From Echinometra lucunter (lineage: Eukaryota; Echinodermata; Echinoidea; Camarodonta; Echinometridae), in the NCBI GenBank assembly GCA_029962745.1, contig CM057157.1, forward strand, positions 32,655,828 through 32,719,827: 64,000 nucleotides of DNA, read 5' to 3'. This document shows positions 25,701 through 36,588 of this stretch, in pieces. Position 1 is the first letter of the stretch; each line of letters starts with the position of its first letter. The notes under the pieces were generated by a model. That model did no database searches. It was not told the origin of the DNA and saw nothing but the letters and a program-made list of their open reading frames with translations. The translations under genes were made by a program, and so were the position numbers.

Positions 25701-28700
25701 ACGGGACAATTCCGATAAAAACGGGACAGTTGGCAAGTATGCTATATACATGCATGGGTCAACTGCATGCAGGCTAGGGAGTGACTAACTCGGGTCCAAA
25801 AATCACATTAGGCCTAATCAACAGCAAACTTTGCATATGCTTTTTCCTTTAGTTCTTCATGGCTGTACAAACTGATCACATATTGCAGGTATATGGGGGC
25901 AGTCATGTATAATCATTTATAGAGTACCTACATAAAGAGAGTAGCGACAACCCAAGATTTGAACGCCATTTTGTTTCCCTGTTACGCAACATTTCTATTC
26001 AATACCGATAAGCAAACGGGTGTTCGAAATAGAAAGAATTAGAACGCCATTTTGTTTCCCAAGAAGTAGGACGTCTATGTCGCTACTCTCTTTATGTAGG
26101 TACTCTAATCATTTACATAGAATGGATGGACAAACAAACTGACATAATTCTGTGCTAGGATGTCAAGTTGTTTGTAAATGTATATCCATTCTAAAAACAT
26201 GATGGTGGGGGGGGGGGATGAAAGCCCCCCCCCCCCCCCCCCAATATCTTGGCTGCAATATGATTAATTGCCGTGAAATTTTGCATGGACCCTGGAAATC
26301 ATTTAAAAAACCCAAATCCAGCATTATTTTTTTGTAAATCTTTATTTGTTTTCATTGAATATAATTTATACAATAATATGCATAGATACAGTTTGAGTGA
26401 TAATCAAGCAATGAAAGGCCTAGGAGGTGAAATTTCTATGCAGGAAGTTCTTTGTAAACATAACATTCTTATAAAAGAAAAACAAATTAAAAAGTTATTT
26501 TGATTCTTACATGTATGTACTGTATTGTTTTATGAATTTCTTATGTATTTCTTTTTTTCAAATTTAAATTCTTTATTATTTTTTGTAAGTTTGCTGTTTC
26601 GGGGTGTTATCTGGACCACTATTTAGTTACAACAGATGATAGTAACAGCTTAAAGAAGAAATTGTAGGTGATAATCAAGAAATATAAGGAAATGCAGTTT
26701 CTCCATTTTGGGGCTGACATGAGGTCACGAAAGGTCATGTGAATTGGTAACAGTAAAACCAATTTTTCGTAAACTTGCTGTAAAAAATCCCTGCAACATT
26801 TTTCGTGTACAAGTCAATGGGGTATGAGGCGACAAAAAAATGATGCCGAGGCAGGAGAATTTTTTTGCTGCTTGGCTGCAAAAAGCTGTGGACCAATCAA
26901 ATTCTTAAAAAGTTAGCGCAACTTTTGGCATAACTCTCTTTTATTTGAGAGCTGACGCATTAATATGCATCCATTATCATAAGTGGAATGGTTTGTCACA
27001 CCATATCTTAACATGATGCAGGGATTCGTTACAGGGTTTTGTTGCCTCGTATCTAAACTTAGGGTTAAGGGTAATTATTTACCTGTCAAGATCAGTAACT
27101 TCCATTGCATTCTCCTCAAGGTCAGCGTCAAAGACAGGTCCATTAATGGTAGAGCGAGAGAGTTTAGTATGGATCATACCTCTTTGTAGAATCAATCCAA
27201 GAACACCAGGTATGAAGTTACGTGATGAAAGGTCCATCCTTCTCCATAGCTCTTCATCATAGCTATAGATCACAAATTGATACATATAAAACAAGTGTAA
27301 TGTGGTCAAACCTTCAAAGCATCAGATTCTAAAATAACCAAGCAAATGATGGATTACATTTTGTTTCTGTACATAATATTTAACTAATGCACATTAAACA
27401 AATTTGTAAAAACATCATGTGTTTGAAAGTGCTGAAAGCGTACTATGACCAGCTTCGCAAAAGATTAATCTAAACTACTAACAAAAGTGCTAAGCAGTTT
27501 CTAAGTATGTTCTCACTGTTTCAAATTAACGATCAATTATTAATTATCAATCTTAGTCATTCTCAATCTGTTATTCAGTGTGAACCTGCCCGATTATCCT
27601 TTTGGAACACTAGAAACAAAATACATGATCTTTACTCTCCCTACTCTCCCATCCAAACTGAATATTCATAACTCACTGAACATGAATATGCATGGTTTAT
27701 TTATAAAGGCCCTGTCCCATACTACCATTTAACGATTCCGTCTGTCTGTGTCTAAATATTTATGTCAGACGGTGTCAGACGGAGCCAAATTAAAAAAATT
27801 GTGGTCATGAACTAGCGCGGTCTGCCAACGTCTAGATACGTCTGTAAACCAGCTGAAGAACGAATTTAAAAAGTCCAATAAACGTACGCGCTCGTTTCTC
27901 AAGACTAAATCGTTAAATGGTAGTATAGGACAGGGCCTTAAAGAGCACACTCACCTTAGTAGTCTCCATCTCCTACAGACTTTGGCACAGTGAGTTAGAC
28001 TTTTCTTTGGTAACCAGTGAAAAATTGATAGAATCACTTCATCAGATAGATACAAGAAGGGATCTGTGAATTAATAAATAGGTATATCATCAAGGCTGTG
28101 TTTCATACAGTAAGTGAATTAATAAATAGGTATATCATCAAGGCTGGGTTTCATACAGAAAATAACAAGTGAAATGCCTTTGGTGGTCTTGCCTGCATTT
28201 CGCAAATTATCATGGAAACATTTTAATTTAGTGAAAATTGTGGTTGGAGCACATGAGGGACACTTGCAAAAAGTTTGATGATCTTTTGACCTTTGTCAGA
28301 TTCAACTTTTTGAACTTGACCTGTACCTTTCAGAGATGCAACTGTGGAATGAATTTGATGATTATAGGTCAAATCCATAGAAAGTTATTTTTATTACAGT
28401 GCTTGTTGCAGAAAGCTCACTGACCTTTGACCTTGGTCATATTTAACTCATTTTGGAACTTAACCTGTGCCTCTAAGAGATGTACCTGTGGTATGAATGT
28501 TATGATTCTACCCCAGATCTATAGAAAGTTATTATGATTACACTCTTTTTGTAAAAAGTTCAATGACCTCGGTCAGATTCCACTCACTTTCGAAATTGAC
28601 CTGCGCCTTTAAGGGATTTACCTGTTATATGAAATTTTGTGATTCTACCTCCAGTCCATAGAAAGTTATTGTGATTACAGAGCTTTCTGCAGAAAGTTCA

Positions 28701-31700
28701 TTGACATTTTGACCTTGGTCAGAATCCATTCATTTTCAAACTTGACCTGCACCTGTAATGTGATTCTACCCCAAATCCATATAAGGTTATTGTGATTACA
28801 GTGCTTTTAACAGAAATTCACTGACCTTTGACCTTGGTCAGATTCAATTCATTTTTGAACTTGACATGCCCCTTTCAGAGAAGTAGGCCCTACCTGTGGT
28901 ATGAATTTGGTGATTCTATCTCAATTACATAGAAAGTTATTGTGATTATAGCATGATTGTTGATGACACCAACGACAGAAATAGTGATGCCCAAAGTCTT
29001 GCTCCGCTACACAGGCGAGACAAAAACTAATGTACAACGAGGAAATTAGGTGATCTGTCCTAATCACAAAATGGCACCTGGATGACGTCACAATGACCTG
29101 ATGAACTGAAGAAAATGTAAACGTCTGGGAAGAAGACTATCTTCAAAGAAAAGACTACTGATAAAATGTTTACGTCTGGAAAGGAGACCAACGGCAAAGA
29201 AATGGGACGATTTGATATCGCAGTATAATGAAAAGTTGACCCAAAGGTCTATTACATGTTAACGAATCAGATTTGCATTAGGGTTGCACATAAACTACTC
29301 TACACTGTATTGCAATAGACATAACAGGCAAAATAACGCAGTTTATTGCATTGTTTGATTGTATGTGTAAAAGTAGTCGAAGAACATGGTAATATGAAAG
29401 GACAAAAAGCAAAGCAAAAAAAAAAAAAAAAATGGACAATGCTGCTGCCGGGACTCGAACCGGGGACTTTGAGCATGTGTGGCAAGTGCTTTACCGCTAG
29501 ACCAGAATATAGCCCACAGAGATAACACGTAGATGGAAAATGTGATTCCTATATCATATCTGGTAAATTACTTAGCAGGAAGAAGTGGTGGTGTATAGTC
29601 AACTCCCATTCAGCATGATGGCATCTCTGATGGATGGAAAATGTGATTCCTATATCATATCTGGTAAATCACTTAGCAGGAAGAAGTGGTGGTGTATAGT
29701 CAACTCCCATTCAGCATGATCGCATCTCTGATGGATGGAAAATGTGATTCCTATATCATATCTGGTAAATTACTTAGCAGGAAGAAGTGGTGGTGTATAG
29801 TCAACTCCCATTCAGCATGATGGCATCTCTCACATTACAGCAAAGGACAAGGCCAATGTATTCTGTTGCACTTTTGCTGATAAGTGTACACTTCCTAATG
29901 CTGGTGATTCATCCCCAAACATTCAGAAATCTGGAAACAACTCTTTAGAGGACATTGTCTTTAAACCAAAGCAAATACACAGGATCCTGAAGCAACTGAA
30001 GCCAGACAAAGCTAGTGGCCCTGACCCTATTCCACCTCGAGTGCTGCGCGAATGCAGTGCAGAACTGGCAAGCCCTCTTTGTCGTCTCTTCCAACTATGC
30101 TTCTCATAATGCTTCTCTGCAAAATGTGAAAAATTGACACGCCTCTGTATATCGTAAAAATTAGACCATGATGTCGTTATCAAAATGAAAAATAAAGGAA
30201 TGCCTTATGACAGAGAATTGTCTCAGCTACAACATATCGAAATCCTGGCATAAATGGACCAACAATAAGCGAGATAGTCTTGATTAAAGGTAAAAAATAT
30301 GATGTCATAATTGAAAAAATGAAATTTTGAGTTCACATGAGAATATGGTGACGTTCCAACTGCTTGACCCCCCAATTTTATTCATGAATTGGAATCTATA
30401 ACTCATAAGCTTTCAGAAAATGTAAAAAAATGGGGGGGGGGGGAGGGGAGGGGGGGTCCCGGTGCTTTCTTACGAGCTGTGGCGGATTTTAAAGGGTCAT
30501 GTTTTTGTATGTTTTTACGTTATTTGCCCAATAGACACGCTCACGGATTTTGAACTTTGACGCGTGCGTGCGACCTTAAGGTTAGTTGAAATTGATTCCA
30601 AATGGATGGAACTTGTTATTAAGAAAAGTCTTGGGATTCCAAATCAAGTGAAAAAATGGTGGTTTTACGTTATTTACAACCTGCGCAAGCGCAAAACGTA
30701 CGCGGCGCCTACAGGTGGAAATTTTTGAAATGCTTAAAATGGCCTGAATTTTGCGTGCACACTGACACGTGGACGTACACGTACGCGTGCGTCTCAATAG
30801 ATGGAATTGTTAAGCGTAATGTGAACATTGATCATGCACAAATATGAATGAAAAATGACATTCCATTATGAAGATATGATCATGACATGATGGCAAAATG
30901 GCACCTTGATGACATCATGATGACCCGATGACCTTGAAAAGCTTACATGTATGTACATGTCCTCGATAGGCCTGATGACTGACATGACTTTCATGAAAAT
31001 TGAATGAACCGATTTGGAGAAATCTTATCCACAAAAATCAAGGACAGAAGAATAAAAATAAATATATAAAAAAGGAAAAAATTTCCTACAAAATTAAGAG
31101 GTGATCTGTCGATGACAGGCCACATAAAAAGCCTTTGAAAGAATGACAATTGGAACATTATACCGTACATTCAAGAGCATGAAACTATATTAGGCTAGCT
31201 GGGTTAAAATCTTTTACATAACCATGGAATACAAAAACAGGGTCATGAAACATTAATCACTTCTTCTGTCTTAGGATTCACATTATTCCATTCTGTGCAT
31301 CTCACCCTAATAAAACTTAGTACTCGGAAGCATACTAAAAATTTGAGTATCAGTATCTAGCTCTTCATATTTTGCTCACCACATCTTGCTTTCAATACAT
31401 TAAGAAAAGTATTCATCAACAGAAATACTTTTCTCTTTAAACTTACAATTTCCTATATCATCTACATAGAAAGTCACAAACAAAAGAGGGTATATCATCA
31501 TTCATTCATATTTCCATTTTCAATTTTATCATATTTACAATGATATTACAGTTTACACATGTTGATATTGATCAAATAGTGCAATTTAGTACATACATAA
31601 CATGAAATTGAAAGGGAAGGAGGGCCTCCTAAAAGGCAGAGTTTGTAGGATGTAGGATGTTTTCTTCTTTCTTACATATAGGATTTAAGAAAGAAGAGAA

Positions 31701-34700
31701 CTCAGAATGGTAAGTACCGTTATCCTCTGACTGTCCATTGCTTTTAAAGATGCGACGCTCACAGCTGCAGTTCTTTCCATTGTGAATATGATTCTGTGCT
31801 GAGCTTCTAACAGCCGTAGGACTGGGTGTGGTATGAACAACAGATGATTTCTTCTGGGTTGGCTCAGTCTATACGAAACAGATTTGAAGTAAAACAAACC
31901 ATTATTCATTGTTTATTGTATCTATAATATTATTTTCCCTAATTTATTCATGTGGTTATGCGTCATGAGGTCGCCTACTTTTGCGTCACATGGTGATTCT
32001 ACCTTCAGTAATGTACTTCTAACTTTGAAAACTGATATCTCCTTAAGTATCAACCCTGTGATATTAAAAGTATATATTTTCTGAAAGGGAATTACAAGAA
32101 GAATCTAAATGTGCACTAAAAATGACACAAGGTGCAAGATGAAATAATTATGCAAACATGAATGTGTAAATTGTAATAATTCTTATTATCTCATTGTTTT
32201 CAAAACAACTTTTTCTGTGGCACTCCTAGGGCAGTTCTAATGTTATATTCTTACAGGAGACATTCAGACCTTTTCAAACAGGTATAATTGTTTTGGATTT
32301 ATAATCATGTAATAACTAAAAAAAGATCATTAAAATTTTTGCCAAAAATAATTATGAGCTACTGTATATTAATGTATTCATGACAGCCATGCTCATTTTT
32401 CCATCATAAGATAGTAAAGCTGAATATAACAGCTTCAATTTGGAACCAGAAGTGAAGCCATCCATATTGCAAGTTTTGACCAAAATATTGACATCTTCCC
32501 AAAACTATTGAAAAATGTAAGTTCTGTATTGAGTTTGTACAGGCAGTGCCAGTTTTGACCTAAAATTCCAAGTATTTCAGTTTTTAACACTACTATCGCT
32601 TGGCTAAACTCACTTTTCAATCATAAAACAGTAAAGAGGAGTATATTAGCTTTAATCTGGAACAACATTTGAAGTCATATGACAAGTTTTGACAAAAATA
32701 TCAAAATTTTCCAAAAAAATGCACTGAAATCAGAATTTTCCCATTCATTTTGTACATGCTGCACTGCTTCGGGCAGCGCCGCTTCCCGCCCCACCCCTGG
32801 CCTTCCAAATATAAAGGGCTGTAATTCAACTTATATATTACCTATAACTGTGAAATTTGCAGACTAATAGCATATTAAGGACGTTCCACAGTTAAAATGA
32901 AATCCATGTCATTTTCTCCAAATTTTGCAGAGTTACATGTACTTTGGTACCTACATTGTACAAGGGCCAAAAATGCAAAAAAATAATATAGGTTCATGTT
33001 CTTTTTTTTTTTTTTTTACGGGACTTTGAAGTTGCCATAATTGGATGACGCAATCAAGAGATTTAGGCCTCTATTAGACCTCACGATTTCGACAAACGAG
33101 TATAAATCACTTGTACTCCAGATGTCAAACCCTATTAAACTTCATCAAACCTTCCAGATTTGTAGCGAAATGTACGACAAAGGTGGAAAGCTGTTTAAAC
33201 TGGGCCATTTGTACTTCTCTTTACACTAGCAGCACCCTCATGTGGCGAAAATGGTGCCAAAAAGGACAAAAAATATATCTTAGAGGCTTGGAATCTACAT
33301 GAAAAATAAAAAAGATGTTTAAGCTGCACTTTATTCAAAATCCATGTCATTTTCATGAAAATTTGCAAAGTTGTAGAGGAATGCCTACTAAAGGGGTAGA
33401 CACATTAAAAAAGTGGGGTCCATGTGCTTGTTTTTCAACTATTGTCGCCCTAATAGTTGCGAATCGGCCTGAAAACCACAAAAACATGCAAAATGCTGAG
33501 AATCTAATCCAAAATACAGATGACTCAAATTTATGGCCCCAAACATTCAAAACCCATGTCATATTCGTCTTTCTCCCTAGACTAGTAGAGGAAAGTATAC
33601 TGAAGAGATTAAAACATTAAAAAATGGGGTCCATGTGCTTGTTTTTGAACTATCGTCGCTCTAATAGTTGCGAATCGGCTTGAAAACCACAAAAATACAC
33701 CAAAAACATGCAAAATGCTGAGAATCTAATCCAAAATACGGATGACTCAAATTTATGGCCCCAAACATTCAAAACCCATGTCATATTAAATTTTGTCTTT
33801 CTCTCTAGAATTGTAGATGAAAGTATACTGAAGAGACTGAAACATTAAAAAAGTGGGGTCCATGCAAAATACCAGTCTGTACAAGATAATACAAATGACT
33901 TAAGTCAGAGTCTATATCACAATAAAATCAATCTTAATGACAATCAAGAGAAATTCAGGATACTTAAACTTTGACATTAACTGCATAAATTCAATCCCTT
34001 TCTTTTCAAGGCTAAAAAATACTTAATAATTCTCTTTGCTTCAACTTTTTACAAATTCTCAATACGGTTAGACTTTAATCTAAAATATCCGCAATGTCCA
34101 AAAGTTACCTTTTGTGAAGGGAGACTTTTATTCTTTTGTTTCTGGGTACCGGTACTCTTTTTCTTCTCCACCTTGTCGAGATCTTCTACACCAAGATCTT
34201 CATATATTTCATGTGTCAAATTAGGGTCAAGATCCCATATGATACCTGTCCTTTCATGACCTGGTTCATCCATCATGATGTCATCCATCGCTAGTGGAGA
34301 CGACATGGCCAAGTTGAGACAGTTGTTACCTGTAAAACATCATACATTAGAATTTACCTGTAAACTTGCACATGTACAACCCCCCCAAACCCCCCCCCCC
34401 CAAAAAAAAAACACCAAAAAAAGAGACAAAAACAAAAACAAGACACACCAAAACAAAACAAAACTACTTAATCAAGCAGAGTGTAGAGTTCTAATGAATT
34501 AAAACAAATTATCTGAACAAGTGCATTGCTCATTAGCTGCCCGAAGTACCCGATGACAAGACACATGTGAAATGGACAAAATACATGTATGGACTTCATA
34601 GAAACATTCGACTCTGTACCAAACTAAGACTAATCCAGAAAGTTGAAGCCTTTGGTATCTGAGAACAGGCAATGAGATAGATCAGAAGCAGTAGGCAGTG

Positions 34701-35045
34701 AGTAGTGGTGACCGGTCAATAGTTTGGATTGGTCATTAGCACTGGGTGGAATTCCCAATGGAGCATATTCAGGCAGCTGTTGTCCCTGATATACATGTAC
34801 CTAAACAACCTTCCCAATGCTACCTAGTCTGGAATCAAACTTTTTATAATCTATGTCAGAAGTGACATCCTTGAAGGTTCTCAGAAATTGTAGGATGATC
34901 GGATAAAGATGCAGGACTGGGCAGAAAAAATAACAGCTCAGATTCCACCCTGACAAGTGCACTGTGTTAAGGGTAGGCAGGTCCCATGAATATTGCATGA
35001 AAAATAGCAACAAAACTTACCCTTGAAGGAATCTAAAGTGGACAT
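19527..35045 (-). CDS. SKP2: S-phase kinase-associated protein 2 (F-box/LRR subunit of SCF ubiquitin ligase)
   Basis: Nine coding exons, all with GT-AG junctions and matching phases, give about 477 residues once one extra T in the F-box exon is discounted (human SKP2 is 424). Order: acidic and Lys-rich N-terminus; F-box at about 133-170 (FLYLSDEVILSIFHWLP, then AKVCRRWRLL); DEELWRRMDLSSRNF; then leucine-rich repeats such as LESLDLSACIND, LRKLSLESCQLDG, LEVLDLAMC, LKSLNLSWLNLSG, LKHLNLSGYRE, LEELDLSDSTSLT and LQHIALSRCYDI; and the SKP2-specific tail SSIARPTYSAKQPHHIWGIKC. In known SKP2 the F-box binds SKP1 and the repeats bind CKS1 and phosphorylated substrates such as p27 for ubiquitination. 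The start ATG at 35045-35043 follows an in-frame stop; a downstream ATG in the next exon is an alternative. Confidence 0.95.
20535..20566. repeat. palindrome at end of a dispersed repeat
   Basis: AGCTCATCTGGCC, six-base centre, GGCCAGATGAGCT. It follows a GGACGGACGACGGGC tract, as do the ends of several dispersed repeats in this window. Confidence 0.7.
20630..20792 (-). CDS. SKP2: SKP2 coding exon 8 (leucine-rich repeats)
   Basis: Acceptor TTCTTGACAG, donor CTTGT|GTAAGT. Encodes DVVTVVTRCHDLEELDLSDS and LQHIALSRCYDIPSYAL. Confidence 0.94.
21373..21450. repeat. A-rich simple repeat
   Basis: A-runs broken by single C and G bases, in a SKP2 intron. Low-complexity sequence with no further signal. 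Confidence 0.8.
21914..21975. repeat. short telomere-like CCCTAA tract
   Basis: TTAACCCTAACCCTAAACCT followed by further degenerate CTAACC words. Animal telomeres are TTAGGG repeats; this is a short internal match in a SKP2 intron. Confidence 0.55.
22043..22170 (-). CDS. SKP2: SKP2 coding exon 7 (leucine-rich repeats)
   Basis: Acceptor GTCTAATCAG, donor CCAAG|GTAACC. Encodes LKSLNLSWLNLSGSILKEVI and LKHLNLSGYREKLQNQ. Confidence 0.94.
22404..23416. mobile_element. foldback element of about 1 kb in a SKP2 intron
   Basis: The left arm from AAATCTCATTCACATCCTA (22408) pairs with the right arm ending TAGGATGTGAATGAGATTTT (about 23388-23407). Pairing continues inward for about 220 bases at roughly three-quarters identity. 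A separate pogo-like element sits in the loop. No transposase seen. Confidence 0.7.
22944..23118. mobile_element. pogo/Tigger-like miniature element
   Basis: CAGTGGAACCTTGTTATAA at the left and TTATAATGAGGTTCACCTG at the right, flanked on both sides by TA. The ends and TA target match the widespread pogo/Tigger miniature elements. It contains no gene. Confidence 0.8.
24046..24309 (-). CDS. SKP2: SKP2 coding exon 6 (leucine-rich repeats)
   Basis: Acceptor TTATTTTAG, donor TCAGG|GTAAGT. Contains three LRRs: LESLDLSACIND, LRKLSLESCQLDG and LEVLDLAMCCLTQ. Confidence 0.94.
24392..25740 (-). mobile_element. non-autonomous hAT element carrying a zinc-finger exon
   Basis: Ends ATACTTGCCAAC and GTTGGCAAGTAT, 1349 bases apart, with an 8-bp target duplication GCTATATC/GCTATATA (24384-24391 and 25741-25748, one mismatch). 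Eight-base duplications and this end sequence fit hAT. It lies in a SKP2 intron. Part of its transposase is retained on the minus strand. Confidence 0.85.
25023..25241 (-). pseudogene. N-terminal zinc-finger fragment of hAT transposase
   Basis: From ATG at 25241: MSGKPLQKFKEEYKQRFPFI, then FCMCCRQDIKISSGGANDIR and RHAEKKKHINNEK. The CxxC...HxxxxxH pattern is a BED-like finger found at the start of hAT transposases. The frame ends at 25023 and no catalytic core follows inside the element, so it is a remnant. Confidence 0.75.
25911..26115. mobile_element. miniature element with 28-bp perfect terminal inverted repeats
   Basis: AGAGTACCTACATAAAGAGA... at 25921 pairs perfectly with ...TCTCTTTATGTAGGTACTCT ending 26106. 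The direct repeat AATCATTTA flanks it (25911-25919 and 26107-26115; one extra T on the left). A 9-base duplication suggests a Mutator-like or similar class. The interior carries a second inverted word, AACGCCATTTTGTTTCCC, as a direct repeat. Confidence 0.8.
27083..27262 (-). CDS. SKP2: SKP2 coding exon 5
   Basis: Acceptor GATCTATAG, donor GACAG|GTAAAT. Encodes YDEELWRRMDLSSRNFIPGV through AMEVTDLDR, equivalent to the human DESLWQTLDLTGKNL segment. Confidence 0.92.
27707..27938. mobile_element. PIF/Harbinger-like miniature element
   Basis: AGGCCCTGTCCCATACTACC at the left, GGTAGTATAGGACAGGGCCT at the right, near-perfect over about 31 bases. Flanked by TAA on both sides (27704-27706, 27939-27941), the TWA target typical of PIF/Harbinger. 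It lies 16 bases from the SKP2 F-box exon. Confidence 0.82.
27955..28064 (-). CDS. SKP2: SKP2 F-box exon (one-base frameshift)
   Basis: Acceptor AATTCACAG, donor CTAAG|GTGAGT. Encodes PFLYLSDEVILSIF, then, after dropping one T from a T6 run at 28016-28021, HWLPKKSLTHCAKVCRRWRL. Without this correction a stop appears and the splice phase fails. Confidence 0.9.
28270..28940. repeat. about five degenerate units with GACCTTTGACC words
   Basis: Units of roughly 115-120 bases share CATAGAAAGTTATTGTGATTA, a GACCTTGGTCA motif and a Cys-like ACTTGACCTG word. They resemble the 55.7-56.3 kb array in carrying TGACCTTTGACCT. Confidence 0.7.
29441..29515 (-). repeat. tRNA-like sequence (SINE or tRNA pseudogene)
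   Basis: Minus strand shows an A-box-like TGGTCTAGCGG and a perfect B box GGTTCGAGTCC at tRNA spacing. The 3' half CCCCGGTTCGAGTCCCGGCAGCAGC could belong to a tRNA, but the 5' end GGGCTAT does not pair with it and the anticodon arm is weak. It is therefore tRNA-derived, not an intact tRNA gene. Confidence 0.6.
29532..29828. repeat. three tandem copies of a 101-bp unit
   Basis: GATGGAAAATGTGATTCCTA recurs at 29532, 29633 and 29734. The copies are nearly identical. The last copy runs into the LINE fragment that follows. Confidence 0.93.
29829..30109 (+). pseudogene. LINE reverse-transcriptase fragment (start of RT domain)
   Basis: Plus-strand frame reads KDKANVFCCTFADKCTLPN, then IHRILKQLKPDKASGPDPIP and PRVLRECSAELASPLCRLFQ, followed by a stop. 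KPDKASGPDPIPPRVL is the conserved start of CR1/Jockey-type LINE reverse transcriptase. The catalytic part is absent. It lies antisense in a SKP2 intron. Confidence 0.85.
30110..31717. other. SKP2 intron, nothing recognised
   Basis: Contains a G-run near 30431-30455 and a GATGACCTGATGACCTTGA-type dispersed repeat end at 30900-31110. No exon seen. Confidence 0.4.
31718..31868 (-). CDS. SKP2: SKP2 coding exon 3
   Basis: Acceptor TTTCGTATAG, donor AACG|GTACTT. Encodes TEPTQKKSSVVHTTPSPTAV and on to GQSEDN. Poorly conserved linker, but the phase fits both neighbours. Confidence 0.82.
33414..33870. repeat. two tandem copies of a ~212-228-bp unit
   Basis: GGGGTCCATGTGCTTGTTTTT begins at 33414 and 33626, and a partial third start lies near 33856. 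Units share ATGCAAAATGCTGAGAATCT and CAAATTTATGGCCCCAAACA. SKP2 intron. Confidence 0.85.
34109..34329 (-). CDS. SKP2: SKP2 coding exon 2
   Basis: Acceptor TTTTACAG, donor AAAAG|GTAACT. Encodes the acidic segment MDDIMMDEPGHERTGIIWDL and the Lys-rich DLDKVEKKKSTGTQKQKNKS. An internal ATG in good context (TTGGCCATGT, 34306) could be an alternative start. Confidence 0.88.
35021..35045 (-). CDS. SKP2: SKP2 coding exon 1 (start codon)
   Basis: ATG TCC ACT TTA GAT TCC TTC AAG G, then donor GTAAGT. Ends in phase 1, matching the GT AAC start of the next exon (MSTLDSFKG-NNCLNLAM). The 5' edge of the exon is uncertain; AG sites at TTTGAG or AAGACAG are possible acceptors. Confidence 0.7.
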
Positions 35046-35328
35046 GGATCTCAAAGAATCAAACAGAATTCGAAGCTGTCTTAGATGAGACAGCCTTAAA
35101 CCCAAAGACTATCTACACTCCACAAGATAATTCATGCAGAGCTGAATATTCCACAAGACGATTACTGCCAGAGTAAAGGCTCAAGAAGTAGACGAACGAA
35201 TAATAAACAATTTACCATCTTTCAGTGCGCAGTGCTCATCAACACCATTTGCAGAATCCTTCTAAGCTCTGGAATGGTGTAACCCCAAAAGAATGTGGAC
35301 ATTAATCCAGTACAGTATTCAAATCTGC

Positions 35329-35670
35329 AACCCAACAACTGATCCAAGTAGTACAATAGAATCAAATCTCAACCCAACAACTGATCCAAGTAGTACAATA
35401 GAATCAAATCTCAACACAACAACTGATCCAAGTAGTACAATAGAATCAAATCTCAACACAACAACTGATCCAAGTAGTACAATAGAATCAAATCTAAACC
35501 CAACAACTGATCCAAGTAGTACAATAGAATCAAATCTCAACACAACAACTGATCCAAGTAGTACAATAGAATCAAATCTCAACACAACAACTGATCCAAG
35601 TAGTACAATAGAATCAAATCTAAACCCAACAACTGATCCAAGTAGTACAATAGAATCAAATCTCAACACA
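35329..35670. repeat. 42-bp minisatellite, 8 copies, upstream of SKP2 coding exon 1
   Basis: The unit is AACTGATCCAAGTAGTACAA plus about 22 more bases; period 42. Because 42 is a multiple of 3, both strands remain open. Two subtypes (CAACCCAAC and CAACACAAC) follow a three-unit order over most of the array. It lies inside the putative first intron of SKP2. Confidence 0.93.
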
Positions 35671-36588
35671 ACATTCTTGTCAAGCCTCAGGTTATACTTC
35701 CAGTTAAAGTTCCCAGAGGACCATTCAGAAGTGTTCAACACAAGGTACCCAAGGTATATATTCAAATGACTACAAATCGATTGATGATCAGGCTCTGCTC
35801 TATTCGCATTGATGGATTAAAGAGTGAAGTAAGTAGAACAAAATTAACAAAGTCCCTAAGAATTATACATGTAAATCCTTTATATTGTAGTCTGTATTGT
35901 CTCTATGGCTGTAGCCGAAAAGCCGAGGTTTGACCAAACAGAATTTTGCTGAACATGACACTTCCGAACCAGATTGGCAGTTCAGTATAATAATTAGACG
36001 TGTTAAGAGGCGCAAATGAACTGGCCATTCACTGAAAAAAAAATTAATGAGTGGTTTGTGGACAAGCTTTGATGCAAATCTCACTGGCAGTACTAGAGGA
36101 ATTATTGGTTTTAAAAATCGGCAAGTTGGTATTTCATATTAGGTTCATATTACTTGAAGACAGTCAATGTTTTTATAACCATCGAAAGGTAAAGAGTTTA
36201 TTTGTCAACTTAACTGACTTGGCAGCATTTTGTTTTCAAAATTCTTGATGACTCTACGAAATTATTTTCATCGTTAGTGGGAGAAATGATTCTCTCTCGT
36301 TTTGATCCCTCCGTTCTTCAGAGATTTATAGCAGGTTGATCTGCAGCAGAAAATGTATCCGGAGAGTAAAGTGTCAGTTAGCGTGGTCCAAGTATCTTTA
36401 AAGTTGGCATATAGCAAGGATATTATGGTTCAGTAGATAGGTATGGACTTTGAATAGGTAGTGAAGAGTTGCTTTTAGTATTACTGCATTAAATGAATGG
36501 GGAAGGGTTGGATTATGAGGCAGAATAATGGACTCTGTTAGCTGGTGTGGGTTGCAAGGGTCAAATGATGATGCAGCGGATGGGAAAT

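Noticed and set aside
29441..29515. Functional tRNA gene on the minus strand
   Set aside because: The A and B boxes are good, but the acceptor stem does not pair and the anticodon stem is weak.
35293..35769. A 158-residue repeat protein TTDPSSTIESNLN
   Set aside because: Open in both directions because the 42-bp unit is a multiple of three; no domain or conservation argument.
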